A stretch of 64,000 bases of DNA from the NCBI GenBank assembly GCA_005223185.1, contig NJBN01000006.1, positions 186,001 through 250,000 of the forward strand, read 5' to 3'. How positions within the stretch are numbered: position 1 is the stretch's first letter; each line of letters opens with the position of its first letter. Origin of the DNA: a candidate division LCP-89 bacterium B3_LCP (lineage in GTDB: Bacteria; Electryoneota; B3-LCP). Made by a program: the position numbers and the translations under genes. Under the pieces are notes generated by a model. The model searched no databases. It was not told the origin of the DNA and saw only the letters and a program-made list of their open reading frames with translations. Positions 8,431 through 16,428 of the stretch are shown here, in pieces.

Positions 8431-8826
8431 TCAATTCTTATCAATTATCTTAAAATTACCATTTAATTCGAACCAAGAACCCTTGGGACGTTTTTCGGAA
8501 TACTTAACGATCTCAGGCCATTTTTTAATGGTTCGCCATGATTGTTCAAAAATATCCAACTGTGAAAACTTTTTAGGGAAGAAGAAAGTGGTAAGGCCTG
8601 AATCCTGTAAAACGGTCTTCGTTGTACGATTCTTTGCTATGCGTAAATCTGATGTGAGCACCACCCAATTACCATCTTTTGACAAATCCCTTATCCATTC
8701 CTCATCCTGAACATTCTGTGAAAACATATCTTGGAGGTGTTTTATAGTTTGGTTTTTCTCTATCCCAAGTTCAGCAAGGAATTTCGTTAATTTTTTTGAA
8801 AAACAATTATCGAAGAAATATTTCAT
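8431..8826 (-). CDS. PIN-like toxin (DUF5615/VapC45-like)
   Basis: 131 aa. The start MKYFFDNCFSKKLTKFLAELG is typical of the PIN-like group of putative RNases, with an acidic residue right after the first beta strand (Asp6). Further conserved acids appear in QDEEWIRDLS and VVLTSDLRI, as expected for a metal-dependent nuclease site. Its start overlaps the upstream DUF433-like antitoxin gene by 4 bp (8823-8826), the usual antitoxin-first order. RNase activity and toxicity are family-based inference. Confidence 0.75.
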   Translation of the reverse strand: MKYFFDNCFSKKLTKFLAELGIEKNQTIKHLQDMFSQNVQDEEWIRDLSKDGNWVVLTSDLRIAKNRTTKTVLQDSGLTTFFFPKKFSQLDIFEQSWRTIKKWPEIVKYSEKRPKGSWFELNGNFKIIDKN

Positions 8827-9530
8827 GCAGCTAAACGTTTCGTATGATTCACTTCATAATCGTAGGCAATTTGTACAGCTTCAGGATGTACTTCATACCA
8901 GTGGGCTACCTTTTCAATTGATTGTTCTGCTCTCACAGCACTTGCCAATACAATTGTCGGAACCCCTTCATTTGATACAATTGGTTGGCCGTAGCAGCGT
9001 CCAGGGTCGATTACAATTGGATTTTCTTTATCCAAAGGCCACCAGCATTTTGCAACATCATCAGCAGTAACCTCAATCGCTTTATTGAACATCAAGGTTA
9101 CATTTCTAAGCTCAAACTGGTTTCGTTTTAAATTAAGCAAAGAAGGATCTTTAGTTTCGGTTTCAATATCTGCTAATATCTGCCGCCCATCCGTCCAATA
9201 TCTACTTAATGCAAAAGGATGTTTCGTCTCAAATATTTTCTTTGCCTCAGAGTGGACTCTACGTACGAGGTGAATGCTGACTCCTTCCTTAAGGAATTGA
9301 TCAATCATTAGGACCTCAATCATATCAAGAAAGCTTAATAGATATATGCCATCGACCTTGCCGAAGTCCAAATCAATTATCGGTTCGTTACGATTTCTAT
9401 TACCTACATCGGTGCGCAGATCTCCACGTATCCAATGACGTACTTTTGCCCATGAAACCCCTGTGAGGATTGAGGCTTCGTTCATCGAATACATGCCTTT
9501 GCCCAGGTATTTATAGTCCTGCATTGTCAT
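8823..9530 (-). CDS. DUF433/VapB45-like antitoxin with N-terminal DNA-binding region
   Basis: 235 aa. The N-terminus (MYSMNEASILTGVSWAKVRHW) looks like a winged-helix or MerR-type recognition helix. The C-terminal ~70 residues have the DUF433 pattern: IVIDPGRCYGQPIVSNEGVPT, then VAHWYEVHPEAVQIAYDYE. Proteins of this kind precede PIN-like toxins and act as antitoxin and autorepressor. The 4-bp overlap with the toxin gene supports the pairing. ATG at 9530 is used; the promoter should lie in the AT-rich 9540-9700 region. Confidence 0.78.
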   Translation of the reverse strand: MTMQDYKYLGKGMYSMNEASILTGVSWAKVRHWIRGDLRTDVGNRNRNEPIIDLDFGKVDGIYLLSFLDMIEVLMIDQFLKEGVSIHLVRRVHSEAKKIFETKHPFALSRYWTDGRQILADIETETKDPSLLNLKRNQFELRNVTLMFNKAIEVTADDVAKCWWPLDKENPIVIDPGRCYGQPIVSNEGVPTIVLASAVRAEQSIEKVAHWYEVHPEAVQIAYDYEVNHTKRLAA

Positions 9531-9653
9531 AAGAGATCTCTAACTTATCTCATTCTACATGATAAAATTAACAAAAGCAAGAGAATTTTGTCCCAATTTG
9601 ATGTTTAATCATTTTATTTCTCTGTCCCAAATCCCAAAAACCTCAATTACCCC

Positions 9654-9682
9654 TTGACAAGTGCACATTTGTTTAGTATATT
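9654..9682 (+). promoter_or_regulatory. sigma-70-type promoter with flanking inverted repeat, no intact gene downstream
   Basis: TTGACA (9654-9659) and TATATT (9677-9682) are separated by exactly 17 bases. A perfect 7-bp inverted repeat, ATTTGTT (9667-9673) and AACAAAT (9690-9696), straddles the -10 element and looks like an operator. The next gene on this strand is only a polymerase remnant at 10182, so the promoter appears orphaned by repeat insertion. A LexA-type control of a lost mutasome operon is possible but speculative. Confidence 0.55.
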
Positions 9683-9726
9683 ATAGGTGAACAAATTTGT
9701 AGTAGTTACACAATAAAGCTCCTTAA

Positions 9727-10128
9727 GGCTGTCATTCTCGCAAGCGAAGCGCGTCGGGAATCTGACAGCCGGCAATGTCTGATTCTGGACAAGCCCGTAA
9801 GGGCTCTTAGCAGCTGGAATGACGGCTATGGCTCATGTCGGGGTCAGGGGCGACCCCGACTACGGAGTAGTTTTCAACTGTCATTCCGGACAAGTCCGCC
9901 TTTTAGGACTTGATCCGGAATCCAGGCATCAATTCGTTAGCTAAGTTACTAGATACCAGCTTTCGCTGGTATGACAGAATAGTGAGTAGATCAAGGTCAG
10001 GGGCGACCCCGACTACGGGATTATGCAGACATGCTTCGTTCCCGCTGAAGCGGAACCAGAAGCATGCCACTCTTTGTAATGCCAAAAGCGTCAGGTCACA
10101 CCCACCTTCGGTGTCCAAGACCTGACGC
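9727..10128. repeat. cluster of nested palindromic elements
   Basis: At least five hairpins are packed here. They are GGCTGTCA/TGACAGCC (9727-9734, 9763-9770); GTCGGGGTC/GACCCCGAC (9837-9845, 9852-9860, partial recurrence near 9996); and ATTCCGGACAAGTCC with GGACTTG-A-TCCGGAAT (9883-9897, 9906-9921). The last two are CATGCTTC/GAAGCATG (10030-10037, 10059-10066) and GCGTCAGGTC/GACCTGACGC (10088-10097, 10119-10128). The final two form the same two-hairpin unit as 7504-7587. No coding sequence is supported between 9531 and 10181. Confidence 0.8.
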
Positions 10129-10181
10129 AACAGAAAAGGGGCAGGCAACCCCGATTACAGGATTTTCATATATAGCATCCA

Positions 10182-10493
10182 ATGCCACTCAACCGTTCTA
10201 TAGTCTTCATGCGGATACCAGCGTTTGGTATCGCAGTAGAGAGAGCCTGCCGGTCAGGTCTGGTTGAGCGCCCTCTGGTGGTGGCTCCACCGGATTCCGC
10301 GCGCGCCCTGGTGCAGTTGGTTTCAGATGAAGCCCGAGCGGCGGGAATACGCAGAGGCATGCGGTTAAATGAAGCCAGAAGAATCTGCCGGGACGTTATC
10401 ACGCTCTATCCCAATCCGCCGCTCTACGCCCGCGCCGAAGCTGCCATCCTGCGCATCCTGGAACAGTACAGCCCCTGCATCGAACCTGATAAT
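10182..10493 (+). pseudogene. 5' remnant of an ImuB/DinB-like Y-family polymerase
   Basis: The first ~104 codons match the N-terminus of Y-family DNA polymerases. Recognisable parts are RIPAFGIAVERA, PLVVAP, SDEARAAGIRRGMRLNEA and ILEQYSPCIEP. The catalytic aspartate of motif I (normally DMDAFF) is replaced by RIPAFG, as in the non-catalytic ImuB mutasome subunit. Similarity stops abruptly at EPD near 10490, where the opposite strand becomes a T9SS sorting-domain fragment. The residue ~300 aa of polymerase are missing, although a short LPEDLREVAVAL-like segment at about 10696-10735 might be another piece. It is a broken gene, or a chimeric assembly join. Confidence 0.7.
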
Positions 10494-10694
10494 ATACACT
10501 CCACTGGAATACTCTGCCGCATTCCAGATGTGGGTATGGGGGCCGGGGGGCTGTATGCCGGTGGTGAGGGTAGTGACTTTGGCGCCTAAGATGTTGTAAA
10601 CGGCAAGTGTAGCTTCTTGCGGGGAAGGAAGAGTAAACGAGATCCAGGTAATAGGATTAGCAGGATTGGGACCGATACTGAAATCTACACTCAC
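10472..10694 (-). pseudogene. orphan T9SS C-terminal sorting-domain fragment
   Basis: Read on the minus strand from GTG at 10694, this encodes about 74 residues of a type A sorting domain: GPNPANPITWISFTLPSPQ, then LAVYNILGAKV and SSGVYIIRFDAG. The final ~10 residues (KxxLLK-type tail) and the whole cargo are missing. An in-frame stop lies just upstream. The fragment is joined back-to-back with the polymerase remnant at about 10472-10493, so it is non-functional debris. Confidence 0.7.
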
Positions 10695-10840
10695 GTTTTG
10701 CCGGAAGATTTACGGGAAGTTGCGGTGGCTTTGACATGCGTGGGATAGATTATGCAATTATTTTGCAATTACAAATACCAAAAATCCCCACATTCTCCCA
10801 CCTAAAGCAACATGGTAGAATGCAGGGAAATGTCGTTTTT

Positions 10841-10857
10841 ACAGTACTTTGTACTGT
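10841..10857. repeat. perfect palindrome ACAGTAC-TTT-GTACTGT
   Basis: A 7-bp perfect inverted repeat with a three-base loop sits 55 bp beyond the 3' end of the tRNA-Val gene. It has no T-run in the tRNA direction and is therefore not a good terminator. It could be a protein-binding site. The rest of 10695-10910 holds nothing I can support. Confidence 0.5.
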
Positions 10858-10911
10858 GGGGCTATTGGATTCTTCCATGGGAATGCCTACGGCAGAACCA
10901 ACGACTTCCTG

Positions 10912-10986
10912 TGGGCGATATTGGATTCGAACCAACGACCTCCTGCTTGTAAGGCAGGCGCTCTAAACCAGCTGAGCTAATCGCCC
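10912..10986 (-). tRNA. tRNA-Val (anticodon TAC)
   Basis: Read on the minus strand, GGGCGAT at the 5' end pairs with ATCGCCC at the 3' end. The D-arm GCTCAGCTGGTTTAGAGC, anticodon stem CCTGC/GCAGG around the loop CTTACAA (anticodon TAC), and T-loop GGTTCGAATCC are all canonical. The discriminator is A and CCA is not encoded. The last codons of the small membrane protein gene (stop at 10977-10979) lie inside the tRNA 5' end. An imperfect copy of the T-arm side (GAACCAACGACTTCCTG, about 10896-10911) lies just past its 3' end. Confidence 0.95.
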
Positions 10987-11222
10987 TGAGTACCCTTCGA
11001 CCGCTTGAGAATAGCCAGAGGGATCAGAACACAGTAACCGATTACCAGAAGCACTGGAGCTAAGTGCAATGACAGGAACGAATCATGAGGACCCTGCATC
11101 ATAGCTAAGTAGCCTGCTATAAGAACCACTATTCCAGCCCCAAAAAAGCGATAGTTCACCGCATCAAAAAGCTTCCACCCCGAACCTTTATGCCCCTGTC
11201 TGCGTTTTTTCTGTTCTTTCAT
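10977..11222 (-). CDS. small two-helix membrane protein (DUF3098-like)
   Basis: 81 aa. A basic N-terminus (KKRRQGHKGSG) precedes two hydrophobic segments (about residues 27-43 and 54-72) separated by MQGPHDSFLSLHLAP. The arrangement of a short glycine- and proline-bearing loop followed by an LAPVLLVIGY helix resembles DUF3098-type proteins found in Bacteroidetes and relatives. Function is unknown. It follows porB by about 100 bp on the same strand and its stop codon lies within the tRNA-Val gene. Confidence 0.6.
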   Translation of the reverse strand: MKEQKKRRQGHKGSGWKLFDAVNYRFFGAGIVVLIAGYLAMMQGPHDSFLSLHLAPVLLVIGYCVLIPLAILKRSKGTQGD

Positions 11223-11319
11223 CAGTATATTCTGCGTTTTGTATTTAATTTGGACTCAGCCGGTCGCATCAATTTATCATAATGACACGGCTGAAGCAAG
11301 CAGAAAAGTTTTTTTCTCT

Positions 11320-12225
11320 TTAGGCAAATAGGGAAATCCGCTTATCCAATACATCCCATTCGTAATCTACGCGTTGCTGCATTTGCTTGAGATCTTCTTC
11401 TGTGAGATGCTTGAAGCGACCCTGTAAACGGGTATATTCCTGAACCGGTATGCCTTTTGGTTTGTGATTTAAGGTATATTTCAGTCCATTTTCTATCTCA
11501 TATAGAGGAAAAACCTTAGTTTCAACCGCCAACCGGCTGATTTTGATGGAATCGCTTTCCAATGACTTATGTCCGGGAGGGCAGGGACTGAAGATATGCA
11601 GAAGGCGGGTACCTTCCATATCCCGGATTCTCTTCAGTTTACGTGTCAAATCGTCCATGAAAGCGACGGTTGCTGTGGCAACGTAGGGGATGCGGTGGGC
11701 AGCCATTATTTCGACCAAGTTCTTTTTAGGCTCCTCTTTGGGATGTTCTCCCGGAGTAGTCGAAGTCCAGGCTCCAATCGGCGTCGCGGAAGAACGCTGA
11801 ATACCGGTGTTCATGTAGGCTTCGTTGTCATAGCAGACATAAGCGATGTTTTCATTGCGCTCGACTGTTGCAGACAGCGCTCCGAAACCGATATCGAAAG
11901 TCCCCCCATCACCAGCCCAGGCGACGACGGTGCAGTCTTTTATGCCGCGTATATCCAAACCATGGCGAACTCCTGTGGCAGTGATAGCAGCAGTTTCAAA
12001 GGCGCAGTGCACTACCGGGACGCCAGCGGCTGAATAAGGAAAAGGACCATCTATTACCGCCCAGCAGCACGCCGGTACGCAGAGTACCGTACGGGGTCCG
12101 AATATCTTCAGGGCGATCCTCATACAGAGGGAAGCTCCGCAACCGGGACAGGCGAGATGTCCGGATGACATGATCTCCTGTTGAGGAATATCGTAAGTGA
12201 TCTGGCCGGGAATCTGTGGTGACAT
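11320..12225 (-). CDS. porB: pyruvate (2-oxoacid):ferredoxin oxidoreductase beta subunit
   Basis: 301 aa thiamine-diphosphate-binding subunit. It decarboxylates the 2-oxoacid and passes electrons to ferredoxin, forming acyl-CoA with the alpha, gamma and delta parts. Key features are the GHLACPGCGASLCMR start (Cys residues for a 4Fe-4S cluster) and the ThDP motif GDGGTFDIGFGAL...NEAYMNTG. A further Cys lies in CPPGHKS. It begins with ATG at 12225, with a GGAGAT site, 34 bp after porA. Pyruvate is the likely substrate by context, but branched-chain oxoacids cannot be excluded. Confidence 0.93.
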   Translation of the reverse strand: MSPQIPGQITYDIPQQEIMSSGHLACPGCGASLCMRIALKIFGPRTVLCVPACCWAVIDGPFPYSAAGVPVVHCAFETAAITATGVRHGLDIRGIKDCTVVAWAGDGGTFDIGFGALSATVERNENIAYVCYDNEAYMNTGIQRSSATPIGAWTSTTPGEHPKEEPKKNLVEIMAAHRIPYVATATVAFMDDLTRKLKRIRDMEGTRLLHIFSPCPPGHKSLESDSIKISRLAVETKVFPLYEIENGLKYTLNHKPKGIPVQEYTRLQGRFKHLTEEDLKQMQQRVDYEWDVLDKRISLFA

Positions 12226-12259
12226 ATCTATCTCCGTGAATATTTTACATTTACTTTAC

Positions 12260-13420
12260 TTAATCTCTCAATGCAATCCAATTCAGATGTTTTTCCGTCT
12301 TTTCCGGGTGAATGGTCTTCTCGAGTATCTCATTGATAGTATCCGGTGTGATATCGCGGCCACCTAAACCAGCAATAAAACCGTAAATATCAGGACGGAA
12401 TTTCTCTTCCATGTCATACATAGAAGCTTTTATCTCCTGAGCGAAAATTCCACCGAAACCGGGGCATATATTACGGTCAAGGATACCCACTTTAGGGACG
12501 CCGCGCAACGCTTCCCGCACCAGTTCTGTGGGGAAGGGACGGAAAGTGCGGATCTTCAACAGACCTACCGATTCACCGCGATCGCGCCACTGGTCTATGA
12601 CTTCCCGTGCTGTGGAAGTAGCAGTTGCGGTAGTTACGATGATGGCTTCAGCATCTTCACAACGGTACGGTTCCACCAACCCATACGTGCGACCGAATTG
12701 CTTACCGTATTCCTGATCGACTTTTTCGGTTACGGTAAGAGCCTCATTCATGGCTTCATGCTGCAGATAGCGGAATTCCTGGTATATATCCACACCGGTC
12801 ATGCCACTGAAAGCCCGTGGGTTATCGAAATCAACCTTAAGGTCAGCTTCGTATGGTGGGAGGAACTTATCTACCTCTTCCGGTTCGGGGATATCTACCG
12901 CTTCAGCGGTATGCGAGAGGAAAAAGGCATCCAGCACCAGCATGACCGGCAATTTCACTATTTCGGCTATCTTGAATGCTTGAATTGCCGTATCCATAAC
13001 CTCCTGGTTGGATTCGCAGTAAAACTGCAACCAGCCGGTATCCCGTTGTGAAAGCGAATCGTTCTGGTCGGTCCAGATGGTCCAGCCGGGAGCCATAGCG
13101 CGGTTGACGTCAGCCAACACGATGGGCAGGCGACCCAGCGAAGCCCAGTGGATGAGTTCATGCATCAGCGCCAGACCCTGTGCAGACGTTGCAGTAAACG
13201 TGCGTGCCCCTGCCTGCGCTGCTCCGATGCAGCCCGCCAGCGCAGAATGTTCGGATTCCACTTTGATGAAGCTGGCTTCCAGTTTGCCTTCGTCAACCAA
13301 GTTGGCTAACTCTTCGATGATGGTGGTCTGCGGAGTGATGGGATAAGCGGCGATAACTTGCGCTCTGGCCCGCATCACACCCCAGGATACTGTCTGATTA
13401 CCGGTTAAGACTTTTTGCAT
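12260..13420 (-). CDS. porA: pyruvate (2-oxoacid):ferredoxin oxidoreductase alpha subunit
   Basis: 386 aa. It carries the pyrimidine-binding fold with YPITPQTTIIEELA near the N-terminus, SEHSALAGCIGAAQAGART, and TATSAQGLALMHE, all characteristic of PorA. The C-terminal half has the transketolase-C-like domain (VGLLKIRTFRPFP) and KVGILDRNICPGFGG. Length and domain order match stand-alone alpha subunits of four-subunit enzymes. It is the fourth gene of the por set (porG, gltD/porD fusion, GNAT, porA, porB). Confidence 0.94.
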   Translation of the reverse strand: MQKVLTGNQTVSWGVMRARAQVIAAYPITPQTTIIEELANLVDEGKLEASFIKVESEHSALAGCIGAAQAGARTFTATSAQGLALMHELIHWASLGRLPIVLADVNRAMAPGWTIWTDQNDSLSQRDTGWLQFYCESNQEVMDTAIQAFKIAEIVKLPVMLVLDAFFLSHTAEAVDIPEPEEVDKFLPPYEADLKVDFDNPRAFSGMTGVDIYQEFRYLQHEAMNEALTVTEKVDQEYGKQFGRTYGLVEPYRCEDAEAIIVTTATATSTAREVIDQWRDRGESVGLLKIRTFRPFPTELVREALRGVPKVGILDRNICPGFGGIFAQEIKASMYDMEEKFRPDIYGFIAGLGGRDITPDTINEILEKTIHPEKTEKHLNWIALRD

Positions 13421-13475
13421 GGTGGATTATTTCTGTTATTGAAGAATCACAATTTTTATTTATAATCTCAAGTTA

Positions 13476-14048
13476 TCAACGTAATTTCAACCTCCACACC
13501 CCTCTGCCCGTCTTACCTCTACGGATGGCAACCTCAAAGCCTGCCTCTTCGAAGATCGGTTCCATGCCGGTCCAGGCGAAGGCATCGGGTGTGCGTTCTT
13601 TCTTCCGGGGAAGGGGATAACCTTCTATTGTATCGGCACCCTTTGTACGGGAATGTTTGACTGCGGCTTCCAACAGAGCTTTCGATACTCCCTGCCGTCT
13701 GTGCCCTTTAGCAATGAAGAAACATACTACAGACCAGACCGGTTCATCGTCCACTCTAGCCAGTACTCGCGATCTTTCCAGCGCCGGGAATCTCCCTCGG
13801 GGACCTACACAAATCCAGCCGACAGGTTCGCCATCCGAATAGGCAATCAGACCCGGTTCTTCCCCACTCCGGATAATTTCAAAGAATGCCTTGCGGTTGG
13901 CTTCTCCTTTGTTCCTCTCAAATTCGGAACGGCTCTGCCGCCACCACATGCACCAGCATCCCCCGCAAGCGCCCTTCGAACCGAACAATTTTTCAATATC
14001 ACCCCATCGATCCGGGGTTAAAGACAGTATTTCAAGAGCAGTATTCAA
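13476..14048 (-). CDS. GNAT-family N-acetyltransferase, Cys-rich N-terminus
   Basis: 190 aa starting with TTG at 14048 behind an AGGA site, 9 bp after the reductase gene. The acetyl-CoA binding loop appears as FFIAKGHRRQGVSKALLEAAV (R-R-x-G-V), and GEPVGWICVGP is the preceding strand. An unusual N-terminal GACGGCWCMWWR holds three cysteines and three tryptophans, a pattern seen in one subgroup of GNAT proteins. The substrate is unknown. Its placement inside the por operon may mean regulation of, or protection from, acyl-CoA products. Confidence 0.8.
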   Translation of the reverse strand: MNTALEILSLTPDRWGDIEKLFGSKGACGGCWCMWWRQSRSEFERNKGEANRKAFFEIIRSGEEPGLIAYSDGEPVGWICVGPRGRFPALERSRVLARVDDEPVWSVVCFFIAKGHRRQGVSKALLEAAVKHSRTKGADTIEGYPLPRKKERTPDAFAWTGMEPIFEEAGFEVAIRRGKTGRGVWRLKLR

Positions 14049-14057
14049 GGTATCCTA

Positions 14058-15761
14058 CTACAACACCTTAATGGAAATGGCACTGCGCGGGCATTCCGCC
14101 ACACAGATACCGCAGCCTTTGCAGAACTCATAATTTATGGTGTAACCACCGTCAGGGTTTTTGGTAACAGCCGAATCGGGACAGAACACCAGGCAGTTAT
14201 CGCATTCGGGACAGTTCCCACAGGACATACAACGGCTGGTTTCATGAAGTACTTCCTCCTCAGTAAACCCGGAATATACCTCTTCGAAGTTCTTGACTCT
14301 ATGCGGTATTTCGAGACCCTTTGGCTTCAATCGTTCCGCTGGTTCAAAGTAAACAGGATTGATCTCCTCCCATTCCACCTGATGCATACTGCGACCTTCG
14401 ACAGAATGTTCAATAACTTCACAGTCAGGTGGATCTTCGCCTTTGAGGAAGGCATCTATAGCCAAAGCTGTCTGGCGGCCGTGCCCAACAGCATGCGTTA
14501 CAGTTCCGTCACCTGTAGCAGAATCGCCTCCGGCAAAAACATCCGGAAGGTTGGTGCGCCCGTAGCCGTCAACCAGGACACCCCAGCTTTCGGCTTTAAC
14601 ATCTGAAGTCAGATAGGACAGATCGGGTTGTTCACCGATGGCGGTGATGACCATATCGGCTTCGACGTTGAAGTTCGATCCCTCTATTTCCACCGGACGG
14701 CGGCGACCTGAATCATCCGGTTCACCCAATTCCATGCGCACGCATTCTACCTTGACGATCTTGCCATTATCATTCCCGTAAACTCTCTTCGGCAGGGTCA
14801 AGAAATCTATGGGGATGCCTTCCTCTATGAGATCCTCAATTTCCTCCGCAATAGCGGGCATCTCTTCCCGCGAACGGCGATAGACAATCCTGGGTTTACA
14901 GCCCATTCGCAGTACCGATCGTGCTGCGTCCAGGGCGGTGTTACCGCCGCCAACGACCAGTATCTCATCTCCCAGACTGATTTCATCTTTAAAGGCAATT
15001 TTGCGCAGCACTTCAATCCCTGGGATGACGTCTTCCAGTTCCTGCCCTTCGGCGCCCAAATTGCGGGAAAGATGGAGACCTGTAGCAACGTAAACCGCAT
15101 CGTGTTCAGCACGGATGTCTTCGAAGGTGATTTCTTTTCCTATGCGCGTATTGAGCTTCAGTTTCACACCGTGATCCAAGATGAAATCTATCTCCCTTGT
15201 GAGGATCTCCTTGGGCAGACGGTAATCAGGGATACCGACACGCATCATGCCACCAGGTTCAGATAGAGCTTCATAAACGGTTACACCGTAACCTCGGCGA
15301 GCCATCTGGTAGGCACAGGAAAGACCAGCAGGACCAGCTCCTACTACTCCAATTGATTTGTCTTTCTTATCCTCTAAAAATTCGGGTTCCAGTTTTTTAT
15401 CGAAATTAACGTCCCCTAAGAACCTCTCGATCATGTGAATGTTCAGCCTGCCGCCAAGGTTTTCCCTGTTACAGTTGACTTCACAAGGGTGAGGACAAAC
15501 GCGACCGCAAGTCGCGGGGAATGGATTGGTATTGAGTATAGTCTTCCAGCCCTCCTCATATTTGCCCTGAGTAGCAAGATGCAGGTATTTCACCACATCG
15601 GTGCCTGCGGGGCAGCCTAAGTTGCAAGGGGCTGATTTCTCCTCGTAATAGGGCTCAGCGTTACGCCAGGAGGCTGTTTTGTTAACACTCATCTTCCCCA
15701 GGGATGCTGCGGCTATGGGGATGTCACGGTAGCTTTTTATGTTGACTTTTTCATCGTTCAT
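14058..15761 (-). CDS. NAD(P)-binding flavoprotein (GltD-like) fused to PorD-type 2[4Fe-4S] ferredoxin
   Basis: 567 aa with three visible parts. An N-terminal Fe-S region (CNLGCPAG, then CGRVCPHPCEVNC) is as in the glutamate synthase small subunit. An FAD/NAD(P) reductase core has GVVGAGPAGLSCAYQMA and LVVGGGNTALDAARSVLRMG, plus GGDSATGDGTVTHAVGHG. A C-terminal ferredoxin has CMSCGNCPECDNCLVFC and CKGCGICVAEC. The ferredoxin part equals the delta subunit (PorD) of pyruvate:ferredoxin oxidoreductase. The fusion probably wires the oxidoreductase to NAD(P)H. It lies between porG and the GNAT/porA/porB genes; no separate porD is present. Confidence 0.9.
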   Translation of the reverse strand: MNDEKVNIKSYRDIPIAAASLGKMSVNKTASWRNAEPYYEEKSAPCNLGCPAGTDVVKYLHLATQGKYEEGWKTILNTNPFPATCGRVCPHPCEVNCNRENLGGRLNIHMIERFLGDVNFDKKLEPEFLEDKKDKSIGVVGAGPAGLSCAYQMARRGYGVTVYEALSEPGGMMRVGIPDYRLPKEILTREIDFILDHGVKLKLNTRIGKEITFEDIRAEHDAVYVATGLHLSRNLGAEGQELEDVIPGIEVLRKIAFKDEISLGDEILVVGGGNTALDAARSVLRMGCKPRIVYRRSREEMPAIAEEIEDLIEEGIPIDFLTLPKRVYGNDNGKIVKVECVRMELGEPDDSGRRRPVEIEGSNFNVEADMVITAIGEQPDLSYLTSDVKAESWGVLVDGYGRTNLPDVFAGGDSATGDGTVTHAVGHGRQTALAIDAFLKGEDPPDCEVIEHSVEGRSMHQVEWEEINPVYFEPAERLKPKGLEIPHRVKNFEEVYSGFTEEEVLHETSRCMSCGNCPECDNCLVFCPDSAVTKNPDGGYTINYEFCKGCGICVAECPRSAISIKVL

Positions 15762-15811
15762 GATGATCTATAAGGTTTAAACCGAATTCTCCTTGTTATA
15801 AATATTCAGAC

Positions 15812-16369
15812 TCAGATGGCTACTGCTTCAACTGAGTTATACGCTTCGATGGCAGCGGCGGCATTGGCTTCAGGCTTGACCGGCGCTTCCTCCTTCACAG
15901 CCGCCACGACTGAATCCAGGCTTACTATTCCGGTAATCTTCGCCAGGGCGCCCAGTATGGCAGTATTCACTATTGGCTGAGTGATAGATCCTAACTTGTG
16001 ATTTATGGCAATGCGGGCAGCATTGACAGCTACTGGATGGAAATCAGACGGGAAATTAAACTCGGAAACGTCCTTATCAGTATTGATGATGATAATCCCG
16101 TCTTTTTTCAACCCTTGAGTAACGTCGAAATGCTGTATGAGGGAAGGATCTAAGATCACTATGTGATCCGGTTCATACACCTGGTTGCGAAGCCGTATGG
16201 GTTCATCAGATATGCGCACGAAGGTCATCACCGGTGCTCCCCTGCGTTCCACTCCGAAAGTCGGGAAAGTCTGCACATGCTTTCCTTCTTTAAATAGAGA
16301 GACTGCCATGAGCTTACCTGCGACAACGCCTCCTTGTCCACCTCGACTGTGAAATCGAAATTCGACCAT
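15812..16369 (-). CDS. porG: pyruvate (2-oxoacid):ferredoxin oxidoreductase gamma subunit
   Basis: 185 aa. The start VEFRFHSRGGQGGVVAGKLMA is the standard gamma-subunit signature, with FPTFGVERRGAPV and FVRISDEPIRLRNQVYEPDHIVILDP. The subunit binds CoA and completes the active site. It starts with ATG at 16369 and leads the por genes on the minus strand; the radical SAM gene ends 60 bp upstream and may belong to the same transcript. Confidence 0.93.
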   Translation of the reverse strand: MVEFRFHSRGGQGGVVAGKLMAVSLFKEGKHVQTFPTFGVERRGAPVMTFVRISDEPIRLRNQVYEPDHIVILDPSLIQHFDVTQGLKKDGIIIINTDKDVSEFNFPSDFHPVAVNAARIAINHKLGSITQPIVNTAILGALAKITGIVSLDSVVAAVKEEAPVKPEANAAAAIEAYNSVEAVAI

Positions 16370-16428
16370 GATATAAGTACGTTTTTTATGTTATGTTGTT
16401 GCTTCTAATCTATAATTCACGCTACGGG

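Noticed and set aside
9727-10128. CRISPR-like array
   Set aside because: The hairpins differ from one another, spacing is irregular, and no cas gene is near.
10841-10857. Terminator of the tRNA-Val gene
   Set aside because: The palindrome is not followed by T's in the tRNA direction.
12698-13051. Open frames opposite porA
   Set aside because: They mirror the coding pattern of porA on the other strand and have no family or start signal.
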